The notes under the pieces were generated by a model, which saw only the letters and a program-made list of their open reading frames with translations, did not search any database and was not told the DNA's origin. 64,000 nt of DNA from Halomonas rhizosphaerae (lineage in GTDB: Bacteria > Pseudomonadota > Gammaproteobacteria > Pseudomonadales > Halomonadaceae): contig NZ_JASCQP010000045.1 in assembly GCF_030010555.1 (NCBI RefSeq), forward strand, positions 85,802 to 149,801. The letters run 5' to 3'. Position 1 is the stretch's first letter. Each line of letters begins with the position of its first letter. The position numbers and the translations under genes were made by a program. Below, in pieces: positions 9,629-18,134 of the stretch.

Positions 9629-12600
9629 TTGAGTGTCAAGAAGAGGACCTCGTCACGTCGGGTGACGGCGGCGAATGCCAGGGAGACGGCGAAGCGCTTC
9701 GGCCTGCGGCTGCAGGGGTCGGCGCGCGAGGGCGTGGTGATCCTGCTGCTGGCCGCCTGTGTGTTCCTGCTGCTGGCGCTCTACAGCTTCCGCGCCCAGG
9801 ATCCCGGCTGGTCGCGCAGCGGCCCCGAGACCGAGGTCGCCAACTGGATGGGGCCCATCGGGGCCTGGCTCGCCGATGTGCTCTACTCGCTGTTCGGTGT
9901 CAGTGCCCTGTGGTGGCCCGGCATGCTGGGGTTCGCCGCCTGGTGGCTGATCCGCTCGCGGCAGGTGCGCTTCGAGTGGGATGCCACTGCCCTGGCGGTG
10001 CGCTGCGGGGGGCTCGTGCTGCTGCTGCTGGGCTCCACCACCCTGGGGGCGCTGCACTTCTACCGCCCCGATGGCCCCTTGCCCTATTCCACGGGGGGCA
10101 TCCTCGGCGAGGGGCTGGTCGGCGCCCTTATCCCCCTGGTGGGGACGGGCGGGACCGGTTTGCTCGCCGTAGCCGCCCTGCTCTGTGGCTTCCCCCTGTT
10201 CACCGGACTCTCCTGGCTGACGGTGATGGACGAACTGGGGCACCGCAGCCTGGTGTTGTGGCGCTGGGTGGCTGACCGTTTCGGCCTGGTGCGTGAACGA
10301 CGCGCCGAACGGCGCGACCAGGCCCGGGAGGAAAGCGAGCCCTCGGTCGCCGAGGCCGATGAGCGAGGCGCCGACGAGGCCTCGCCCGGGGACGATCAAC
10401 GGCCCCGCTGGTGGCAGCGTCTGGGGGGCGGTCGTCGTCGCGAGGCCGAACCGGTGCTGGCCGCTGACGGGGTCTCGCGCCGCGAACCCGGTTTCGGCAA
10501 CGACGGCGAGACCGACATTCCCTGGGAAGTGCCCGAGCGCACGCCCTCGGCCAAGAAGCCCGAGGCGGCCTACACCGCCCGGGCCTCCCGTGAGGCCGTG
10601 GAGCCGCGGGTGGCAATCACCCCGCCGGGGGAGCAGCGGATGCCTGCCGCCTCGCCCCCCATCGAGGGGATGTCCGCTGACGCCAGGGTCCCCCAGGCCG
10701 CACCCGAGCCGACGCCGCAGGCTCGCCAAACCGTTCCTCCCGTGCCTGGCGAGACGTCGCGCGTCGGGCAGGAGGGTCGCGACAAGGACAGCGCACGCCG
10801 GGTCCCGGAGACGGTGCCCGAACCGGTGCTGCCCGATGACGACGAGGTGATGCCGGCCTGGCATGGCCCCGCCCTGCGCGCGGATCGTGACGAGGCCCGC
10901 CTCGGCGGGGCCGTCGAGGCCTCCTCCGGCGGCGCCAAGGGCGACGAGGAAGACGCTGCACCGCCCCCCGCCCGGGCCTCCTCGGGTGCCTCGCCGCACT
11001 CGCCTGCCCGTGAGGGGCGGCGCCGTGAGCCGGGTCTGGTCGACTGGCAGGACACCGACTGGGAGGAACCCGACGATGCGGGCGAGCCCCATCTGGCCTG
11101 GGAACCGGCGAGCGAAGACGCCATGGATGTCCGGGAGGCGGCGACCAGCCAGCGTGAGCCGGGGATTGCCCCGCCGGAGCCGGTGCCTGAGGCAGCGCCG
11201 CGGGTGGCAACCGCCGAGCAGGGGCGCGAGGCCGCCGACGAGCCCGAGGGGCCGGCACTGTGGACCGTGGAGCACCTGCAGAACCAACGCCCGGTGCTCG
11301 ACCAGCTGCCCGAGCCCGATGGCGACCTGCCCAGCCTGCGGCTGCTGACGCCGCCACAGCCCCAGCAGCGTAACTACTCCGAGCAGCAGCTGGCCGAGAT
11401 GGCCGAACTGCTCGAGACGCGGTTGCGCGAATACGGCGTCAAGGCCGAGGTGGTCGATACCTGGCCGGGCCCGGTGATCACCCGCTTCGAGATCAAGCCG
11501 GCGGCCGGCGTGAAGGTCTCCAAGATCAGTAACCTGGCCAAGGATCTGGCGCGCTCGCTGATGGTCAAGAGCGTGCGGGTGGTCGAGGTGATCCCCGGCC
11601 GACCGACCGTGGGCATCGAGATTCCCAATCCGCATCGCGCCATGATCCGTCTGCGCGAGGTGATCGACTCCGACCGCTACCAGCAGGAGGCCTCGGCGCT
11701 GACCCTGGCACTGGGCCAGGACATCGGCGGCGGCCCGGTGGTGGCCAACCTCGGCAAGATGCCCCACCTGCTGGTGGCCGGCACCACCGGCTCGGGCAAG
11801 TCGGTGGGGGTCAATGCCATGCTGATCTCCATGCTGCTCAAGGCGACACCCGACGAGCTGCGCATGATCATGGTCGACCCCAAGATGCTGGAGCTGTCCG
11901 TCTACGACGGCATCCCGCACCTGCTGGCGCCGGTGGTCACCGACATGAAGGAGGCCGCCAATGCGCTGCGCTGGTGCGTGGCCGAGATGGAGCGTCGCTA
12001 CAAGCTGATGGCCTCCATGGGCGTGCGCAACATCGCCGGCTTCAACGGCAAGCTCGACGAGGCCGAGCGGGCCGGCGCCCAGGTGGCTGACCCGCTCTGG
12101 GAGCCCCAGCCCTGGGAGATGCACCAGTCGCCGCCGGTGCTCGAGAAGCTGCCCTATATCGTGGTGGTGATCGACGAGTTCGCCGACATGTTCATGATCG
12201 TCGGCAAGAAGGTCGAGGAGCTGATCGCGCGGCTGGCCCAGAAGGCCCGGGCCGCCGGCATCCACCTGATTCTCGCCACCCAGCGCCCCTCGGTGGACGT
12301 GGTCACCGGCCTGATCAAGGCCAACATCCCCACCCGCATGGCCTTCCAGGTCTCGTCCCGGGTCGACTCGCGCACTATCCTTGACCAGGGGGGCGCCGAG
12401 AACCTGCTCGGCCATGGCGACATGCTCTACCTGCCGGCCGGGTCGGGCATGCCGACCCGGGTACACGGTGCCTTCGTCGACGACGACGAGGTGCATCGGG
12501 TGGTCGAGGACTGGAAGCGGCGCGGCGAGCCGGAGTACATCGACGAGATCCTCTCCGGCGGCGTCTCCGCCGAGGCCCTCACCGGCCTGGAGGCCGAGGG

Positions 12601-12823
12601 CGGCGGTGATGACGACGCCGAGCAGGATGCCCTCTACGACGAGGCGGTGGCCTTCGTCACCGAGAGTCGTCGAGCCTCCATCTCGGCGGTGCAGCGCCGC
12701 TTCAAGATCGGCTACAACCGGGCCGCGCGGCTGGTCGAGTCCATGGAGATGGCCGGGGTGGTCTCCACCATGGGCACCAATGGTGCGCGTGAGGTGCTGG
12801 CCCCGCCGCCGGTGGGCGACTGA
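9629..12823 (+). CDS. ftsK: DNA translocase FtsK
   Basis: Septum-anchored ATPase that pumps DNA towards dif for chromosome dimer resolution. Four hydrophobic segments lie in about the first 220 residues (for example [20 protein letters not shown]). A long acidic and Pro/Ala-rich linker runs to about residue 570. The RecA-like motor carries Walker [11 protein letters not shown] near residue 718 and [12 protein letters not shown] as Walker B. The C-terminal gamma winged helix reads [21 protein letters not shown] and recognises KOPS. The start is proposed as TTG at 9629, preceded by AAGGGGG at good spacing (1064 residues). The frame is open upstream, where ATG at 9571 is an alternative. Confidence 0.93.
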   Translation: MSVKKRTSSRRVTAANARETAKRFGLRLQGSAREGVVILLLAACVFLLLALYSFRAQDPGWSRSGPETEVANWMGPIGAWLADVLYSLFGVSALWWPGMLGFAAWWLIRSRQVRFEWDATALAVRCGGLVLLLLGSTTLGALHFYRPDGPLPYSTGGILGEGLVGALIPLVGTGGTGLLAVAALLCGFPLFTGLSWLTVMDELGHRSLVLWRWVADRFGLVRERRAERRDQAREESEPSVAEADERGADEASPGDDQRPRWWQRLGGGRRREAEPVLAADGVSRREPGFGNDGETDIPWEVPERTPSAKKPEAAYTARASREAVEPRVAITPPGEQRMPAASPPIEGMSADARVPQAAPEPTPQARQTVPPVPGETSRVGQEGRDKDSARRVPETVPEPVLPDDDEVMPAWHGPALRADRDEARLGGAVEASSGGAKGDEEDAAPPPARASSGASPHSPAREGRRREPGLVDWQDTDWEEPDDAGEPHLAWEPASEDAMDVREAATSQREPGIAPPEPVPEAAPRVATAEQGREAADEPEGPALWTVEHLQNQRPVLDQLPEPDGDLPSLRLLTPPQPQQRNYSEQQLAEMAELLETRLREYGVKAEVVDTWPGPVITRFEIKPAAGVKVSKISNLAKDLARSLMVKSVRVVEVIPGRPTVGIEIPNPHRAMIRLREVIDSDRYQQEASALTLALGQDIGGGPVVANLGKMPHLLVAGTTGSGKSVGVNAMLISMLLKATPDELRMIMVDPKMLELSVYDGIPHLLAPVVTDMKEAANALRWCVAEMERRYKLMASMGVRNIAGFNGKLDEAERAGAQVADPLWEPQPWEMHQSPPVLEKLPYIVVVIDEFADMFMIVGKKVEELIARLAQKARAAGIHLILATQRPSVDVVTGLIKANIPTRMAFQVSSRVDSRTILDQGGAENLLGHGDMLYLPAGSGMPTRVHGAFVDDDEVHRVVEDWKRRGEPEYIDEILSGGVSAEALTGLEAEGGGDDDAEQDALYDEAVAFVTESRRASISAVQRRFKIGYNRAARLVESMEMAGVVSTMGTNGAREVLAPPPVGD

Positions 12824-12937
12824 CGCGTTGCAACCTTGCAGCAATGATGGAAGCCCCGGCCGGGATGCAACCCGCCGGGGTGTCCCGGGTCCGAGTGACA
12901 GGATGCCATGATGGACCCGTTCAGGGAGACAGAGACG

Positions 12938-13567
12938 ATGACAGTGAAGAAGACTCTCGCCGCGTTGACCATGACGCTCGCCATGCCGATGTCGGCCCTC
13001 GCCAGCGAAGGCGCCGAGCGCCTGGCGGACATTCTCGAGCCGCTCGAGACCTACGTGGCGGACTTCGAGCAGCAGATCCTCGATGGCAGCGGCCAGCGCC
13101 TGCAGGAGGCCCGTGGCCGCATGTGGTTGTCGCGTCCCGGCAAGTTCCGCTGGGAAGTGGATGCCCCCTACGAACAGCTGGTGATCTCCGCCGGCGAGGA
13201 GGTCACCCTCTACGACCCGGACCTGGAGCAGGCGACCGTGCAGGCGCTGGACCAGCGGGTGACCCATACCCCGGCCCTGCTGCTCTCCGGCAGTGCCGAC
13301 GAGCTGACCGGCAGCTATGACGTCACCCGTCGCCAGCAGGGTGGCAGCGAGACCTTCACCCTGGTGCCCAAGGATGGCGATACCCTGTTCGAGGAACTGC
13401 AGATGACCTTCCGCGGCGAGGCGCTGGACCTGCTGCAGATGACCGACAGCACCGGGCAGCGCACCGCCATCGAGTTCGACAACGTGCGCATGAACGAACC
13501 GCTGGACGACAGTCGCTTTACCTTCGAGATCCCCGAAGGCACCGACGTGATCCGGGATACGCAGTAA
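12938..13567 (+). CDS. lolA: Outer-membrane lipoprotein carrier protein LolA
   Basis: Periplasmic chaperone that carries lipoproteins from the LolCDE complex to LolB. The start MTVKKTLAALTMTLAMPMSA gives a 22-residue signal peptide ending at ALA, preceded by GGGAGACAGAGACG. The mature domain has the LolA pattern LETYVADFEQQILDGSG, GRMWLSRPGKFRWEVDAPYE, then VTLYDPDLEQ. It is 209 residues long. It follows ftsK by 114 bases on the same strand and ends before a strong terminator, the usual ftsK-lolA-rarA arrangement except that rarA here is on the opposite strand. Confidence 0.95.
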   Translation: MTVKKTLAALTMTLAMPMSALASEGAERLADILEPLETYVADFEQQILDGSGQRLQEARGRMWLSRPGKFRWEVDAPYEQLVISAGEEVTLYDPDLEQATVQALDQRVTHTPALLLSGSADELTGSYDVTRRQQGGSETFTLVPKDGDTLFEELQMTFRGEALDLLQMTDSTGQRTAIEFDNVRMNEPLDDSRFTFEIPEGTDVIRDTQ

Positions 13568-13642
13568 AGCGCCGAGCTGAAAGCGCCGAGCCGCCAAGCT
13601 GTTCGGTGGCGGGGGGGCAGGCGTTGAGGCAAGGAATGCGTG

Positions 13643-13679
13643 CCCCCGTCGGATGTCAGGTCCGGCGGGGGTTCTTTTT
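13643..13679 (+). terminator. Rho-independent terminator of lolA
   Basis: An 11-bp stem (CCCCCGTCGGA / TCCGGCGGGGG, one G-U pair) with a 7-base loop is followed by TTCTTTTT. It closes the ftsK-lolA transcription unit. Confidence 0.9.
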
Positions 13680-13694
13680 GGGGCTAGGTTATCC

Positions 13695-13746
13695 TGCTTG
13701 GCTGCTTGGCTGCTTGGCTGCTTGGCTGCTTGGCTGCTTGGCTGCT
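13695..13746. repeat. Octanucleotide tandem repeat (TGCTTGGC)6.5 at the rarA 3' end
   Basis: Six perfect copies of TGCTTGGC plus a half copy run from 13695 to 13746. The last bases overlap the first two bases of the rarA stop codon (minus strand, 13745-13747). The unit length is not a multiple of three. The array lies between the lolA terminator and the end of rarA, so copy-number change would alter the rarA 3' untranslated region rather than the protein. Confidence 0.95.
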
Positions 13747-15085
13747 ACGCGCCAGCGTCGTCCGCCTCGGCGTCGAGCTGCTCCCGCCAGGCCATGAGCT
13801 GGCCGTAGCGCTTCTCCTGGCCATATTCCGTGGGCGCATAGAAGTGCTGGCGAGGGACGGCGGATGGCCAGCAGTCATGGCTGCTGCCGGCCGGATAGCC
13901 GTGGGGCTCGTGGTGCGCATAGCGGTAGCCCTGGCCGTGACCCAGGGACGCCATCAGCTTGGTCGGGGCGTTGCGCAGGTAGCTCGGCACTTCCAGCTGT
14001 GGCTGGTCCGCCACGAAGGCCTTGGCGGCCTTCCAGGCCCGGTCGATGGCGTTGCTCTTGGGGGCCACCGCCAGGTGGATGGCGGCGTGGGCGATGGCGC
14101 GCTGGCCCTCGTAGTCCCCCAGGCGCAGGTAGGCGTCCCAGGCGGCCATCACCAGGGGCAGGGCACGCGGGTCGGCGTTGCCCACGTCTTCCGAGGCGAT
14201 GGCCGCGAGGCGGCGGATCACGTCCAGCGGGTCGCCGCCGCCTTGCAGGAACCGGGCGATATAGAGCAGGGCGGCGTCCGGTCGCGAGGAGCGTACCGAC
14301 TTGTGGATCGCCGAGAGCAGGTCGTAGAAGTGGTCGCCCTGCTTGTCGAAGGCGCTGGCCTGGTGGCCGATGACGTCTTCCAGTGCCTGGTGAGGCAGGC
14401 GCTCGCCGTCGCCCTCGGCCACCGTGAAGTCACAGGCGGTCTCCAGCAGGCCCAGGGCGCGGCGGGCATCGCCGGCGGCGGCTCGGGCCAGCAGCGCCAG
14501 CACCCCGTCGTCCACCTGGATCCGCCGGGCGCCCAGGCCACGCGCCTCGTCGTCCAGCGCTCGCTGCATCACCTCCACGAGCTCCTCCTCGGCGAGCGAC
14601 TTCAGGACGTGCACCCGTGCCCGGGATAGAAGCGCCGAGTTGACCTCGAAGGAGGGATTCTCCGTGGTGGCGCCGATCAGCGTCAGCAGACCCGACTCCA
14701 CGTGGGGCAGCAGGGCGTCCTGCTGGCTCTTGTTGAGGCGGTGGATCTCGTCGAGGAACAGCAGGGTGGGGCGATGGCGGGCCTGCATGTCCCGGGCCCG
14801 ATCGACGGCGGCACGGATCTCCTTCACCCCGGCCATCACCGCCGAGAGGTGCTCCAGGTGGGCGCCGGACACCTCGGCGAGGATCTCGGCCAGGGTGGTC
14901 TTGCCGGTCCCCGGGGGGCCCCAGAGGATCATCGAGCGCACCACGCCGCTCTCGGCCATGCGCGCCAGCGGCTTGCCAGGGCCGACCAGCGCCTGCTGCC
15001 CCACATAGTCCTCGAGCCTGCGCGGGCGCATGCGGTAGGCGAGCGGCGCGGCATCGTCGGGGGTGTTGCCCTGGAATAGATCCAT
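13745..15085 (-). CDS. rarA: Replication-associated recombination protein RarA (MgsA)
   Basis: Clamp-loader-like AAA+ ATPase acting at stalled replication forks. The 446-residue protein starts MDLFQGNTPDDAAPLAYRMR. It has Walker A GPPGTGKT at residues 56-63, Walker B LLFLDEIHRLNK, sensor 1 IGATTENPSFEVNSALLSR, and the C-terminal tetramerisation region with RRLAAIASEDVGNADPRAL and GDYEGQRAIAHAAIHLA. It is convergent with lolA. Its stop codon adjoins the octanucleotide repeat. Confidence 0.96.
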   Translation of the reverse strand: MDLFQGNTPDDAAPLAYRMRPRRLEDYVGQQALVGPGKPLARMAESGVVRSMILWGPPGTGKTTLAEILAEVSGAHLEHLSAVMAGVKEIRAAVDRARDMQARHRPTLLFLDEIHRLNKSQQDALLPHVESGLLTLIGATTENPSFEVNSALLSRARVHVLKSLAEEELVEVMQRALDDEARGLGARRIQVDDGVLALLARAAAGDARRALGLLETACDFTVAEGDGERLPHQALEDVIGHQASAFDKQGDHFYDLLSAIHKSVRSSRPDAALLYIARFLQGGGDPLDVIRRLAAIASEDVGNADPRALPLVMAAWDAYLRLGDYEGQRAIAHAAIHLAVAPKSNAIDRAWKAAKAFVADQPQLEVPSYLRNAPTKLMASLGHGQGYRYAHHEPHGYPAGSSHDCWPSAVPRQHFYAPTEYGQEKRYGQLMAWREQLDAEADDAGA

Positions 15086-15290
15086 TTCTGACTCCTTGGC
15101 TCGCGACTGCTAGAGTGGATGTGTCGTCGCAGGCAATACGACCTTGGGCGACAGGCGGAATTCCCCCCGAGGGGCTAGCTTGAGACAGGTCGGCCTTGCC
15201 GGGGGCCATGGCTCGGTGAACCCGACCTGCCGCGGCGAATCCAAGATAGACAGCCTTCTGTACCACATCGCCACAGAGGAGACTCCCGTC

Positions 15291-15842
15291 ATGCCCATGC
15301 TGAAGCAGTTGCGTCAGGATCATGCCAACATGGCGCGCATGTTGCACGTCCTGCAGCTCAAGCAGAAGTCCCTGGCGTGCGGCGAGCGTCCCAACTTCCA
15401 GCTGGTCCGGGAGGTCGTCGATTACATCCTCGACTATCAGGAAGGCTTCACCCAGCCTCTCGAGAAGGTCTGTACCGAGCGCCTCAAGGAACTGGATCCC
15501 TCCAGCGCCGAGGTCACCGAGCGCCTGTCCCGGGACTATCGGGCGCTGCAGTCCCGGCTAAAGCGGCTGTCCAACGACCTCGATATGATCCTGATGGATG
15601 CCGTGGTGCCCATGGATCGCTTCGCCGAGGACCTCAAGGCCTATCTGGAGAGTCACCGTGCCTACCTGCGTGACGAGCGTGAGCTGCTGTTCCCGCTGAT
15701 CCGTGAGAACTTCAACGACCAGGATCTCGAGGCCCTCGCGGCGGCGCTCCCCGAGGGCGCCCAGGCGCAGCTCGAGCGGCTGCAGGAGGCCTACCCCGAG
15801 CTCTACGCCGAGCTGAGAGATGCCCCCGAGCCGATGACCTGA
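15291..15842 (+). CDS. Hemerythrin-like four-helix protein with altered metal-ligand motif
   Basis: Soluble helical protein of 183 residues, starting MPMLKQLRQDHANMARMLHV, the typical opening of hemerythrin HHE-domain proteins (His11). In canonical members helix 2 carries HHPxE ligands; here the equivalent positions 54-58 read TQPLE, so the two histidines are replaced and only Glu58 remains. Helix 4 reads SHRAYLRDERELLFPLIREN, keeping His122 and the ELLFP signature. Diiron binding is therefore doubtful. The ATG at 15291 was chosen because domain homology starts there; the frame is open further upstream. Role unknown. Confidence 0.7.
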   Translation: MPMLKQLRQDHANMARMLHVLQLKQKSLACGERPNFQLVREVVDYILDYQEGFTQPLEKVCTERLKELDPSSAEVTERLSRDYRALQSRLKRLSNDLDMILMDAVVPMDRFAEDLKAYLESHRAYLRDERELLFPLIRENFNDQDLEALAAALPEGAQAQLERLQEAYPELYAELRDAPEPMT

Positions 15843-15997
15843 CCGCATAGGGCCGGCGTTTCGGCTCGACCCCGGGTCTGGGGTAGAATGGCCGGCATTC
15901 TCAGCGGCCAATTGTTCGTCATGCCCAACCTGTCCCTCTTCGCCCTGCCATCGTCCTGCTCGCGTCACCCGGCCCTGCGGCGTCGGGGGTCAGGGTG

Positions 15998-16774
15998 ATG
16001 GCCGGTCCGATCCTGGTCTTCGATTCCGGCGTCGGCGGGCTGTCGGTGGTCCAGGCGCTGCGCCGGCGCCTGCCCGAGGCCGCCCTGGCCTATGCCTGCG
16101 ACAATGCCATGCTGCCCTATGGCCAGCGCGAGGACGCCTGGCTGGTGCCGCGCATCCGGGCCGTCTGCGAGGCCGCCGTGGCGGCCAGCGGCTGCAGCGC
16201 CCTGGTGGTGGCCTGCAATACCGCCAGCACCCTGGCGCTTGACGCCCTGCGCACGTGCCTGGCGATTCCCGTGGTCGGCACCGTGCCCGCCATCAAGCCG
16301 GCGGCTCAGATGAGCCGGACGCGCCATCTCGGGCTGCTGGCGACCAGTGCCACGGTATCACGGCCCTACACCCGGCAGCTGATCCAGGATTTCGCCGCCG
16401 ACTGCAGGGTGACCCGGGTCGCCGCGGACGCCCTGGTCACCGAGGCGGAGCGCCTGGTGGCCGGGGAGCTTCCCGACCGGGCGACCCTGCGCCAGGCCCT
16501 GTCCCCGCTGTGGAAGGATCCGGAACTGGATACCGTGGTGCTCGGCTGCACCCACTTCCCGCTGCTGGCCTCGTGGCTGGTCGAGGAGGCGCCGCGGCAG
16601 GTGACCTGGATCGACTCCGGCGAGGCCATCGCCCGGCGGGTGGCCCAGGTGGTGACGGCTCTCGCCCCTCGCCAGGGCAGCGAGCCGAGTTTCATCACCG
16701 CCCCCGACGAACGCCTGGGCAGGGGACTGGCCACCTTCGGCTTCGCCCCGCCGAGGCTGCTGCATCCCGCCTGA
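15998..16774 (+). CDS. murI: Glutamate racemase
   Basis: Makes D-glutamate for peptidoglycan by cofactor-independent racemisation with two cysteines. Visible motifs are LVFDSGVGGLSVVQALR (catalytic Asp near residue 9), ACNTAS with Cys73, and VVLGCTHFPLL with Cys184, in 258 residues. A GTG immediately before the ATG is an alternative start. GGGGGTCAGG upstream serves as ribosome-binding site. trmA follows 64 bases later on the same strand. Confidence 0.96.
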   Translation: MAGPILVFDSGVGGLSVVQALRRRLPEAALAYACDNAMLPYGQREDAWLVPRIRAVCEAAVAASGCSALVVACNTASTLALDALRTCLAIPVVGTVPAIKPAAQMSRTRHLGLLATSATVSRPYTRQLIQDFAADCRVTRVAADALVTEAERLVAGELPDRATLRQALSPLWKDPELDTVVLGCTHFPLLASWLVEEAPRQVTWIDSGEAIARRVAQVVTALAPRQGSEPSFITAPDERLGRGLATFGFAPPRLLHPA

Positions 16775-16838
16775 GCCGAGCGAGTGTCGGCATCACCGTA
16801 ACCCCCTCAATCTTGCCATCTTCATCCCAGGAGCCGCC

Positions 16839-17945
16839 GTGGCCATTCCCGTCGTCGACCCCGCCCGCTATGACCAGCAGCTCGAGGCCAAGCGCGAGCG
16901 CATCACCCGTGACTTCGCCCGCTTCGCGCCGCCGATGCTCGAGGTGTTTCCCTCGCCGCCGAGTCACTATCGCCAGCGCTGCGAATTCCGCCTCTGGCAC
17001 GAGGGGGATGACCTCTTCTATGCCATGTTCGAGGTGGACCCCGAGGATCCGAAACGCAAGACGGTGATCCGCCTGGACGACTACCCGGTGGCCAGCCGGC
17101 AGATCAACGACCTCATGCCGCGGCTGCTCGATGCCATCCGCGACAACGACCTGCTGCGCCGCCGGCTGTTCCAGATCGAGTTCCTCACCACCCTCTCCGG
17201 CGAGGCGCTGGTCACCCTGATCTACCATCGCCGGCTCGACGAGGCCTGGGAGGCCGAGGCCCGGGCCCTCCAGCAGGCACTGGGCATCATGGTCATCGGC
17301 CGCGCCCGCAAGCAGCGGCTGGTGCTGGCACGTGACCATGTGTGGGAGCACCTGGCGGTGGACGGCGACGACCTGGTCTACCAGCAGGTGGAGAACAGCT
17401 TCACCCAGCCCAATGCCGAGATCTGCCGCGCGATGCTGGCCTGGGCCCGGGATGTCACCCGCGGCAGCCAGGACGGTGACCTGGTGGAGCTCTACTGCGG
17501 CAACGGCAACTTCACCGTGGCGCTGGCCGGCAACTTCCGGCGGGTACTGGCCACCGAGATCTCGCGCACCTCGGTGGCCAGTGCCCGGGTCAATCTGGAG
17601 GCCAACGGCATCGGCAACGCCGAGGTCGGCCGCATGTCCGCCGAGGAGTTCTCCCAGGCCCTGCAGGGCGAGAAGGGTGGGCGTCGGGTGACCGAGATGG
17701 CCCTCGACGACTACGCGTTCTCCACGGTGCTGGTCGACCCGCCCCGGGCGGGGCTTGATGAGGAAAGCTGCCGGCAGCTCAGCGACTATGCGCGTATCGT
17801 CTATATTTCATGCAACCCCGAGACCCTGGCCGACAACCTAGAGACGCTGACCCGCACCCACGACGTCCGGCGTTTCGCGCTCTTCGACCAGTTTCCCTGG
17901 ACGCACCACTGTGAATGCGGGGTCCTGCTGGAGCGACGTGACTGA
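16839..17945 (+). CDS. trmA: tRNA (uracil-5-)-methyltransferase TrmA
   Basis: SAM-dependent enzyme that makes ribothymidine at position 54 of tRNA. It has 368 residues and a GTG start with AGGAGCC just upstream. The N-terminal part contains YRQRCEFRLWHEGDDLFYAM. The SAM site is DLVELYCGNGNFTVALA. VLVDPPRAGLDEES and YISCNPETLADNL follow, with Cys325 as the nucleophile. The length without an N-terminal TRAM domain and the C-terminal FDQFPWTHHCECGVLLER identify TrmA rather than RlmD or RlmC. Confidence 0.96.
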   Translation: MAIPVVDPARYDQQLEAKRERITRDFARFAPPMLEVFPSPPSHYRQRCEFRLWHEGDDLFYAMFEVDPEDPKRKTVIRLDDYPVASRQINDLMPRLLDAIRDNDLLRRRLFQIEFLTTLSGEALVTLIYHRRLDEAWEAEARALQQALGIMVIGRARKQRLVLARDHVWEHLAVDGDDLVYQQVENSFTQPNAEICRAMLAWARDVTRGSQDGDLVELYCGNGNFTVALAGNFRRVLATEISRTSVASARVNLEANGIGNAEVGRMSAEEFSQALQGEKGGRRVTEMALDDYAFSTVLVDPPRAGLDEESCRQLSDYARIVYISCNPETLADNLETLTRTHDVRRFALFDQFPWTHHCECGVLLERRD

Positions 17946-18097
17946 GGGGTACGGACCGACGTGGCCGGCTCGATGTCAAGCGGCGATGCGCAACCGACAT
18001 GCTCCATGAGCGAAGGGGCATGTGGCTGGGGTGGGCTCGGGAAGTGACGTAAGCTGGAAGGCGATGCGGCCAGGAGGCCGCCACGTCAAGTTCTCCC

Positions 18098-18114
18098 GGC
18101 CGCCTTCGGCGGCC
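18098..18114. other. Small stable hairpin in trmA-gdh spacer
   Basis: GGCCGCC-TTC-GGCGGCC forms a perfect 7-bp stem 21 bases before the gdh start. The 189-base spacer otherwise shows no open frame or clear promoter. It could be a trmA 3' end or a structure near the gdh leader; there is no T-run. Confidence 0.4.
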
Positions 18115-18134
18115 GCAGGCAGCCGAGGTGATGG

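Noticed and set aside
9653..13597. Very long open frame (over 1300 codons) on the minus strand opposite ftsK and lolA
   Set aside because: It is a codon-bias shadow: the product is His/Gly/Leu/Gln-rich with no domain, and the opposite strand encodes well-conserved FtsK and LolA.
13695..13746. CRISPR-like array
   Set aside because: The units are 8 bases long and directly contiguous without spacers, so this is a simple tandem repeat.
15888..15998. 36-codon open frame upstream of murI whose stop overlaps the murI ATG (TGATG)
   Set aside because: Its ATG overlaps the likely -10 box TAGAAT, there is no ribosome-binding site, and the sequence is not recognisable. Kept only as a weak leader-peptide possibility.
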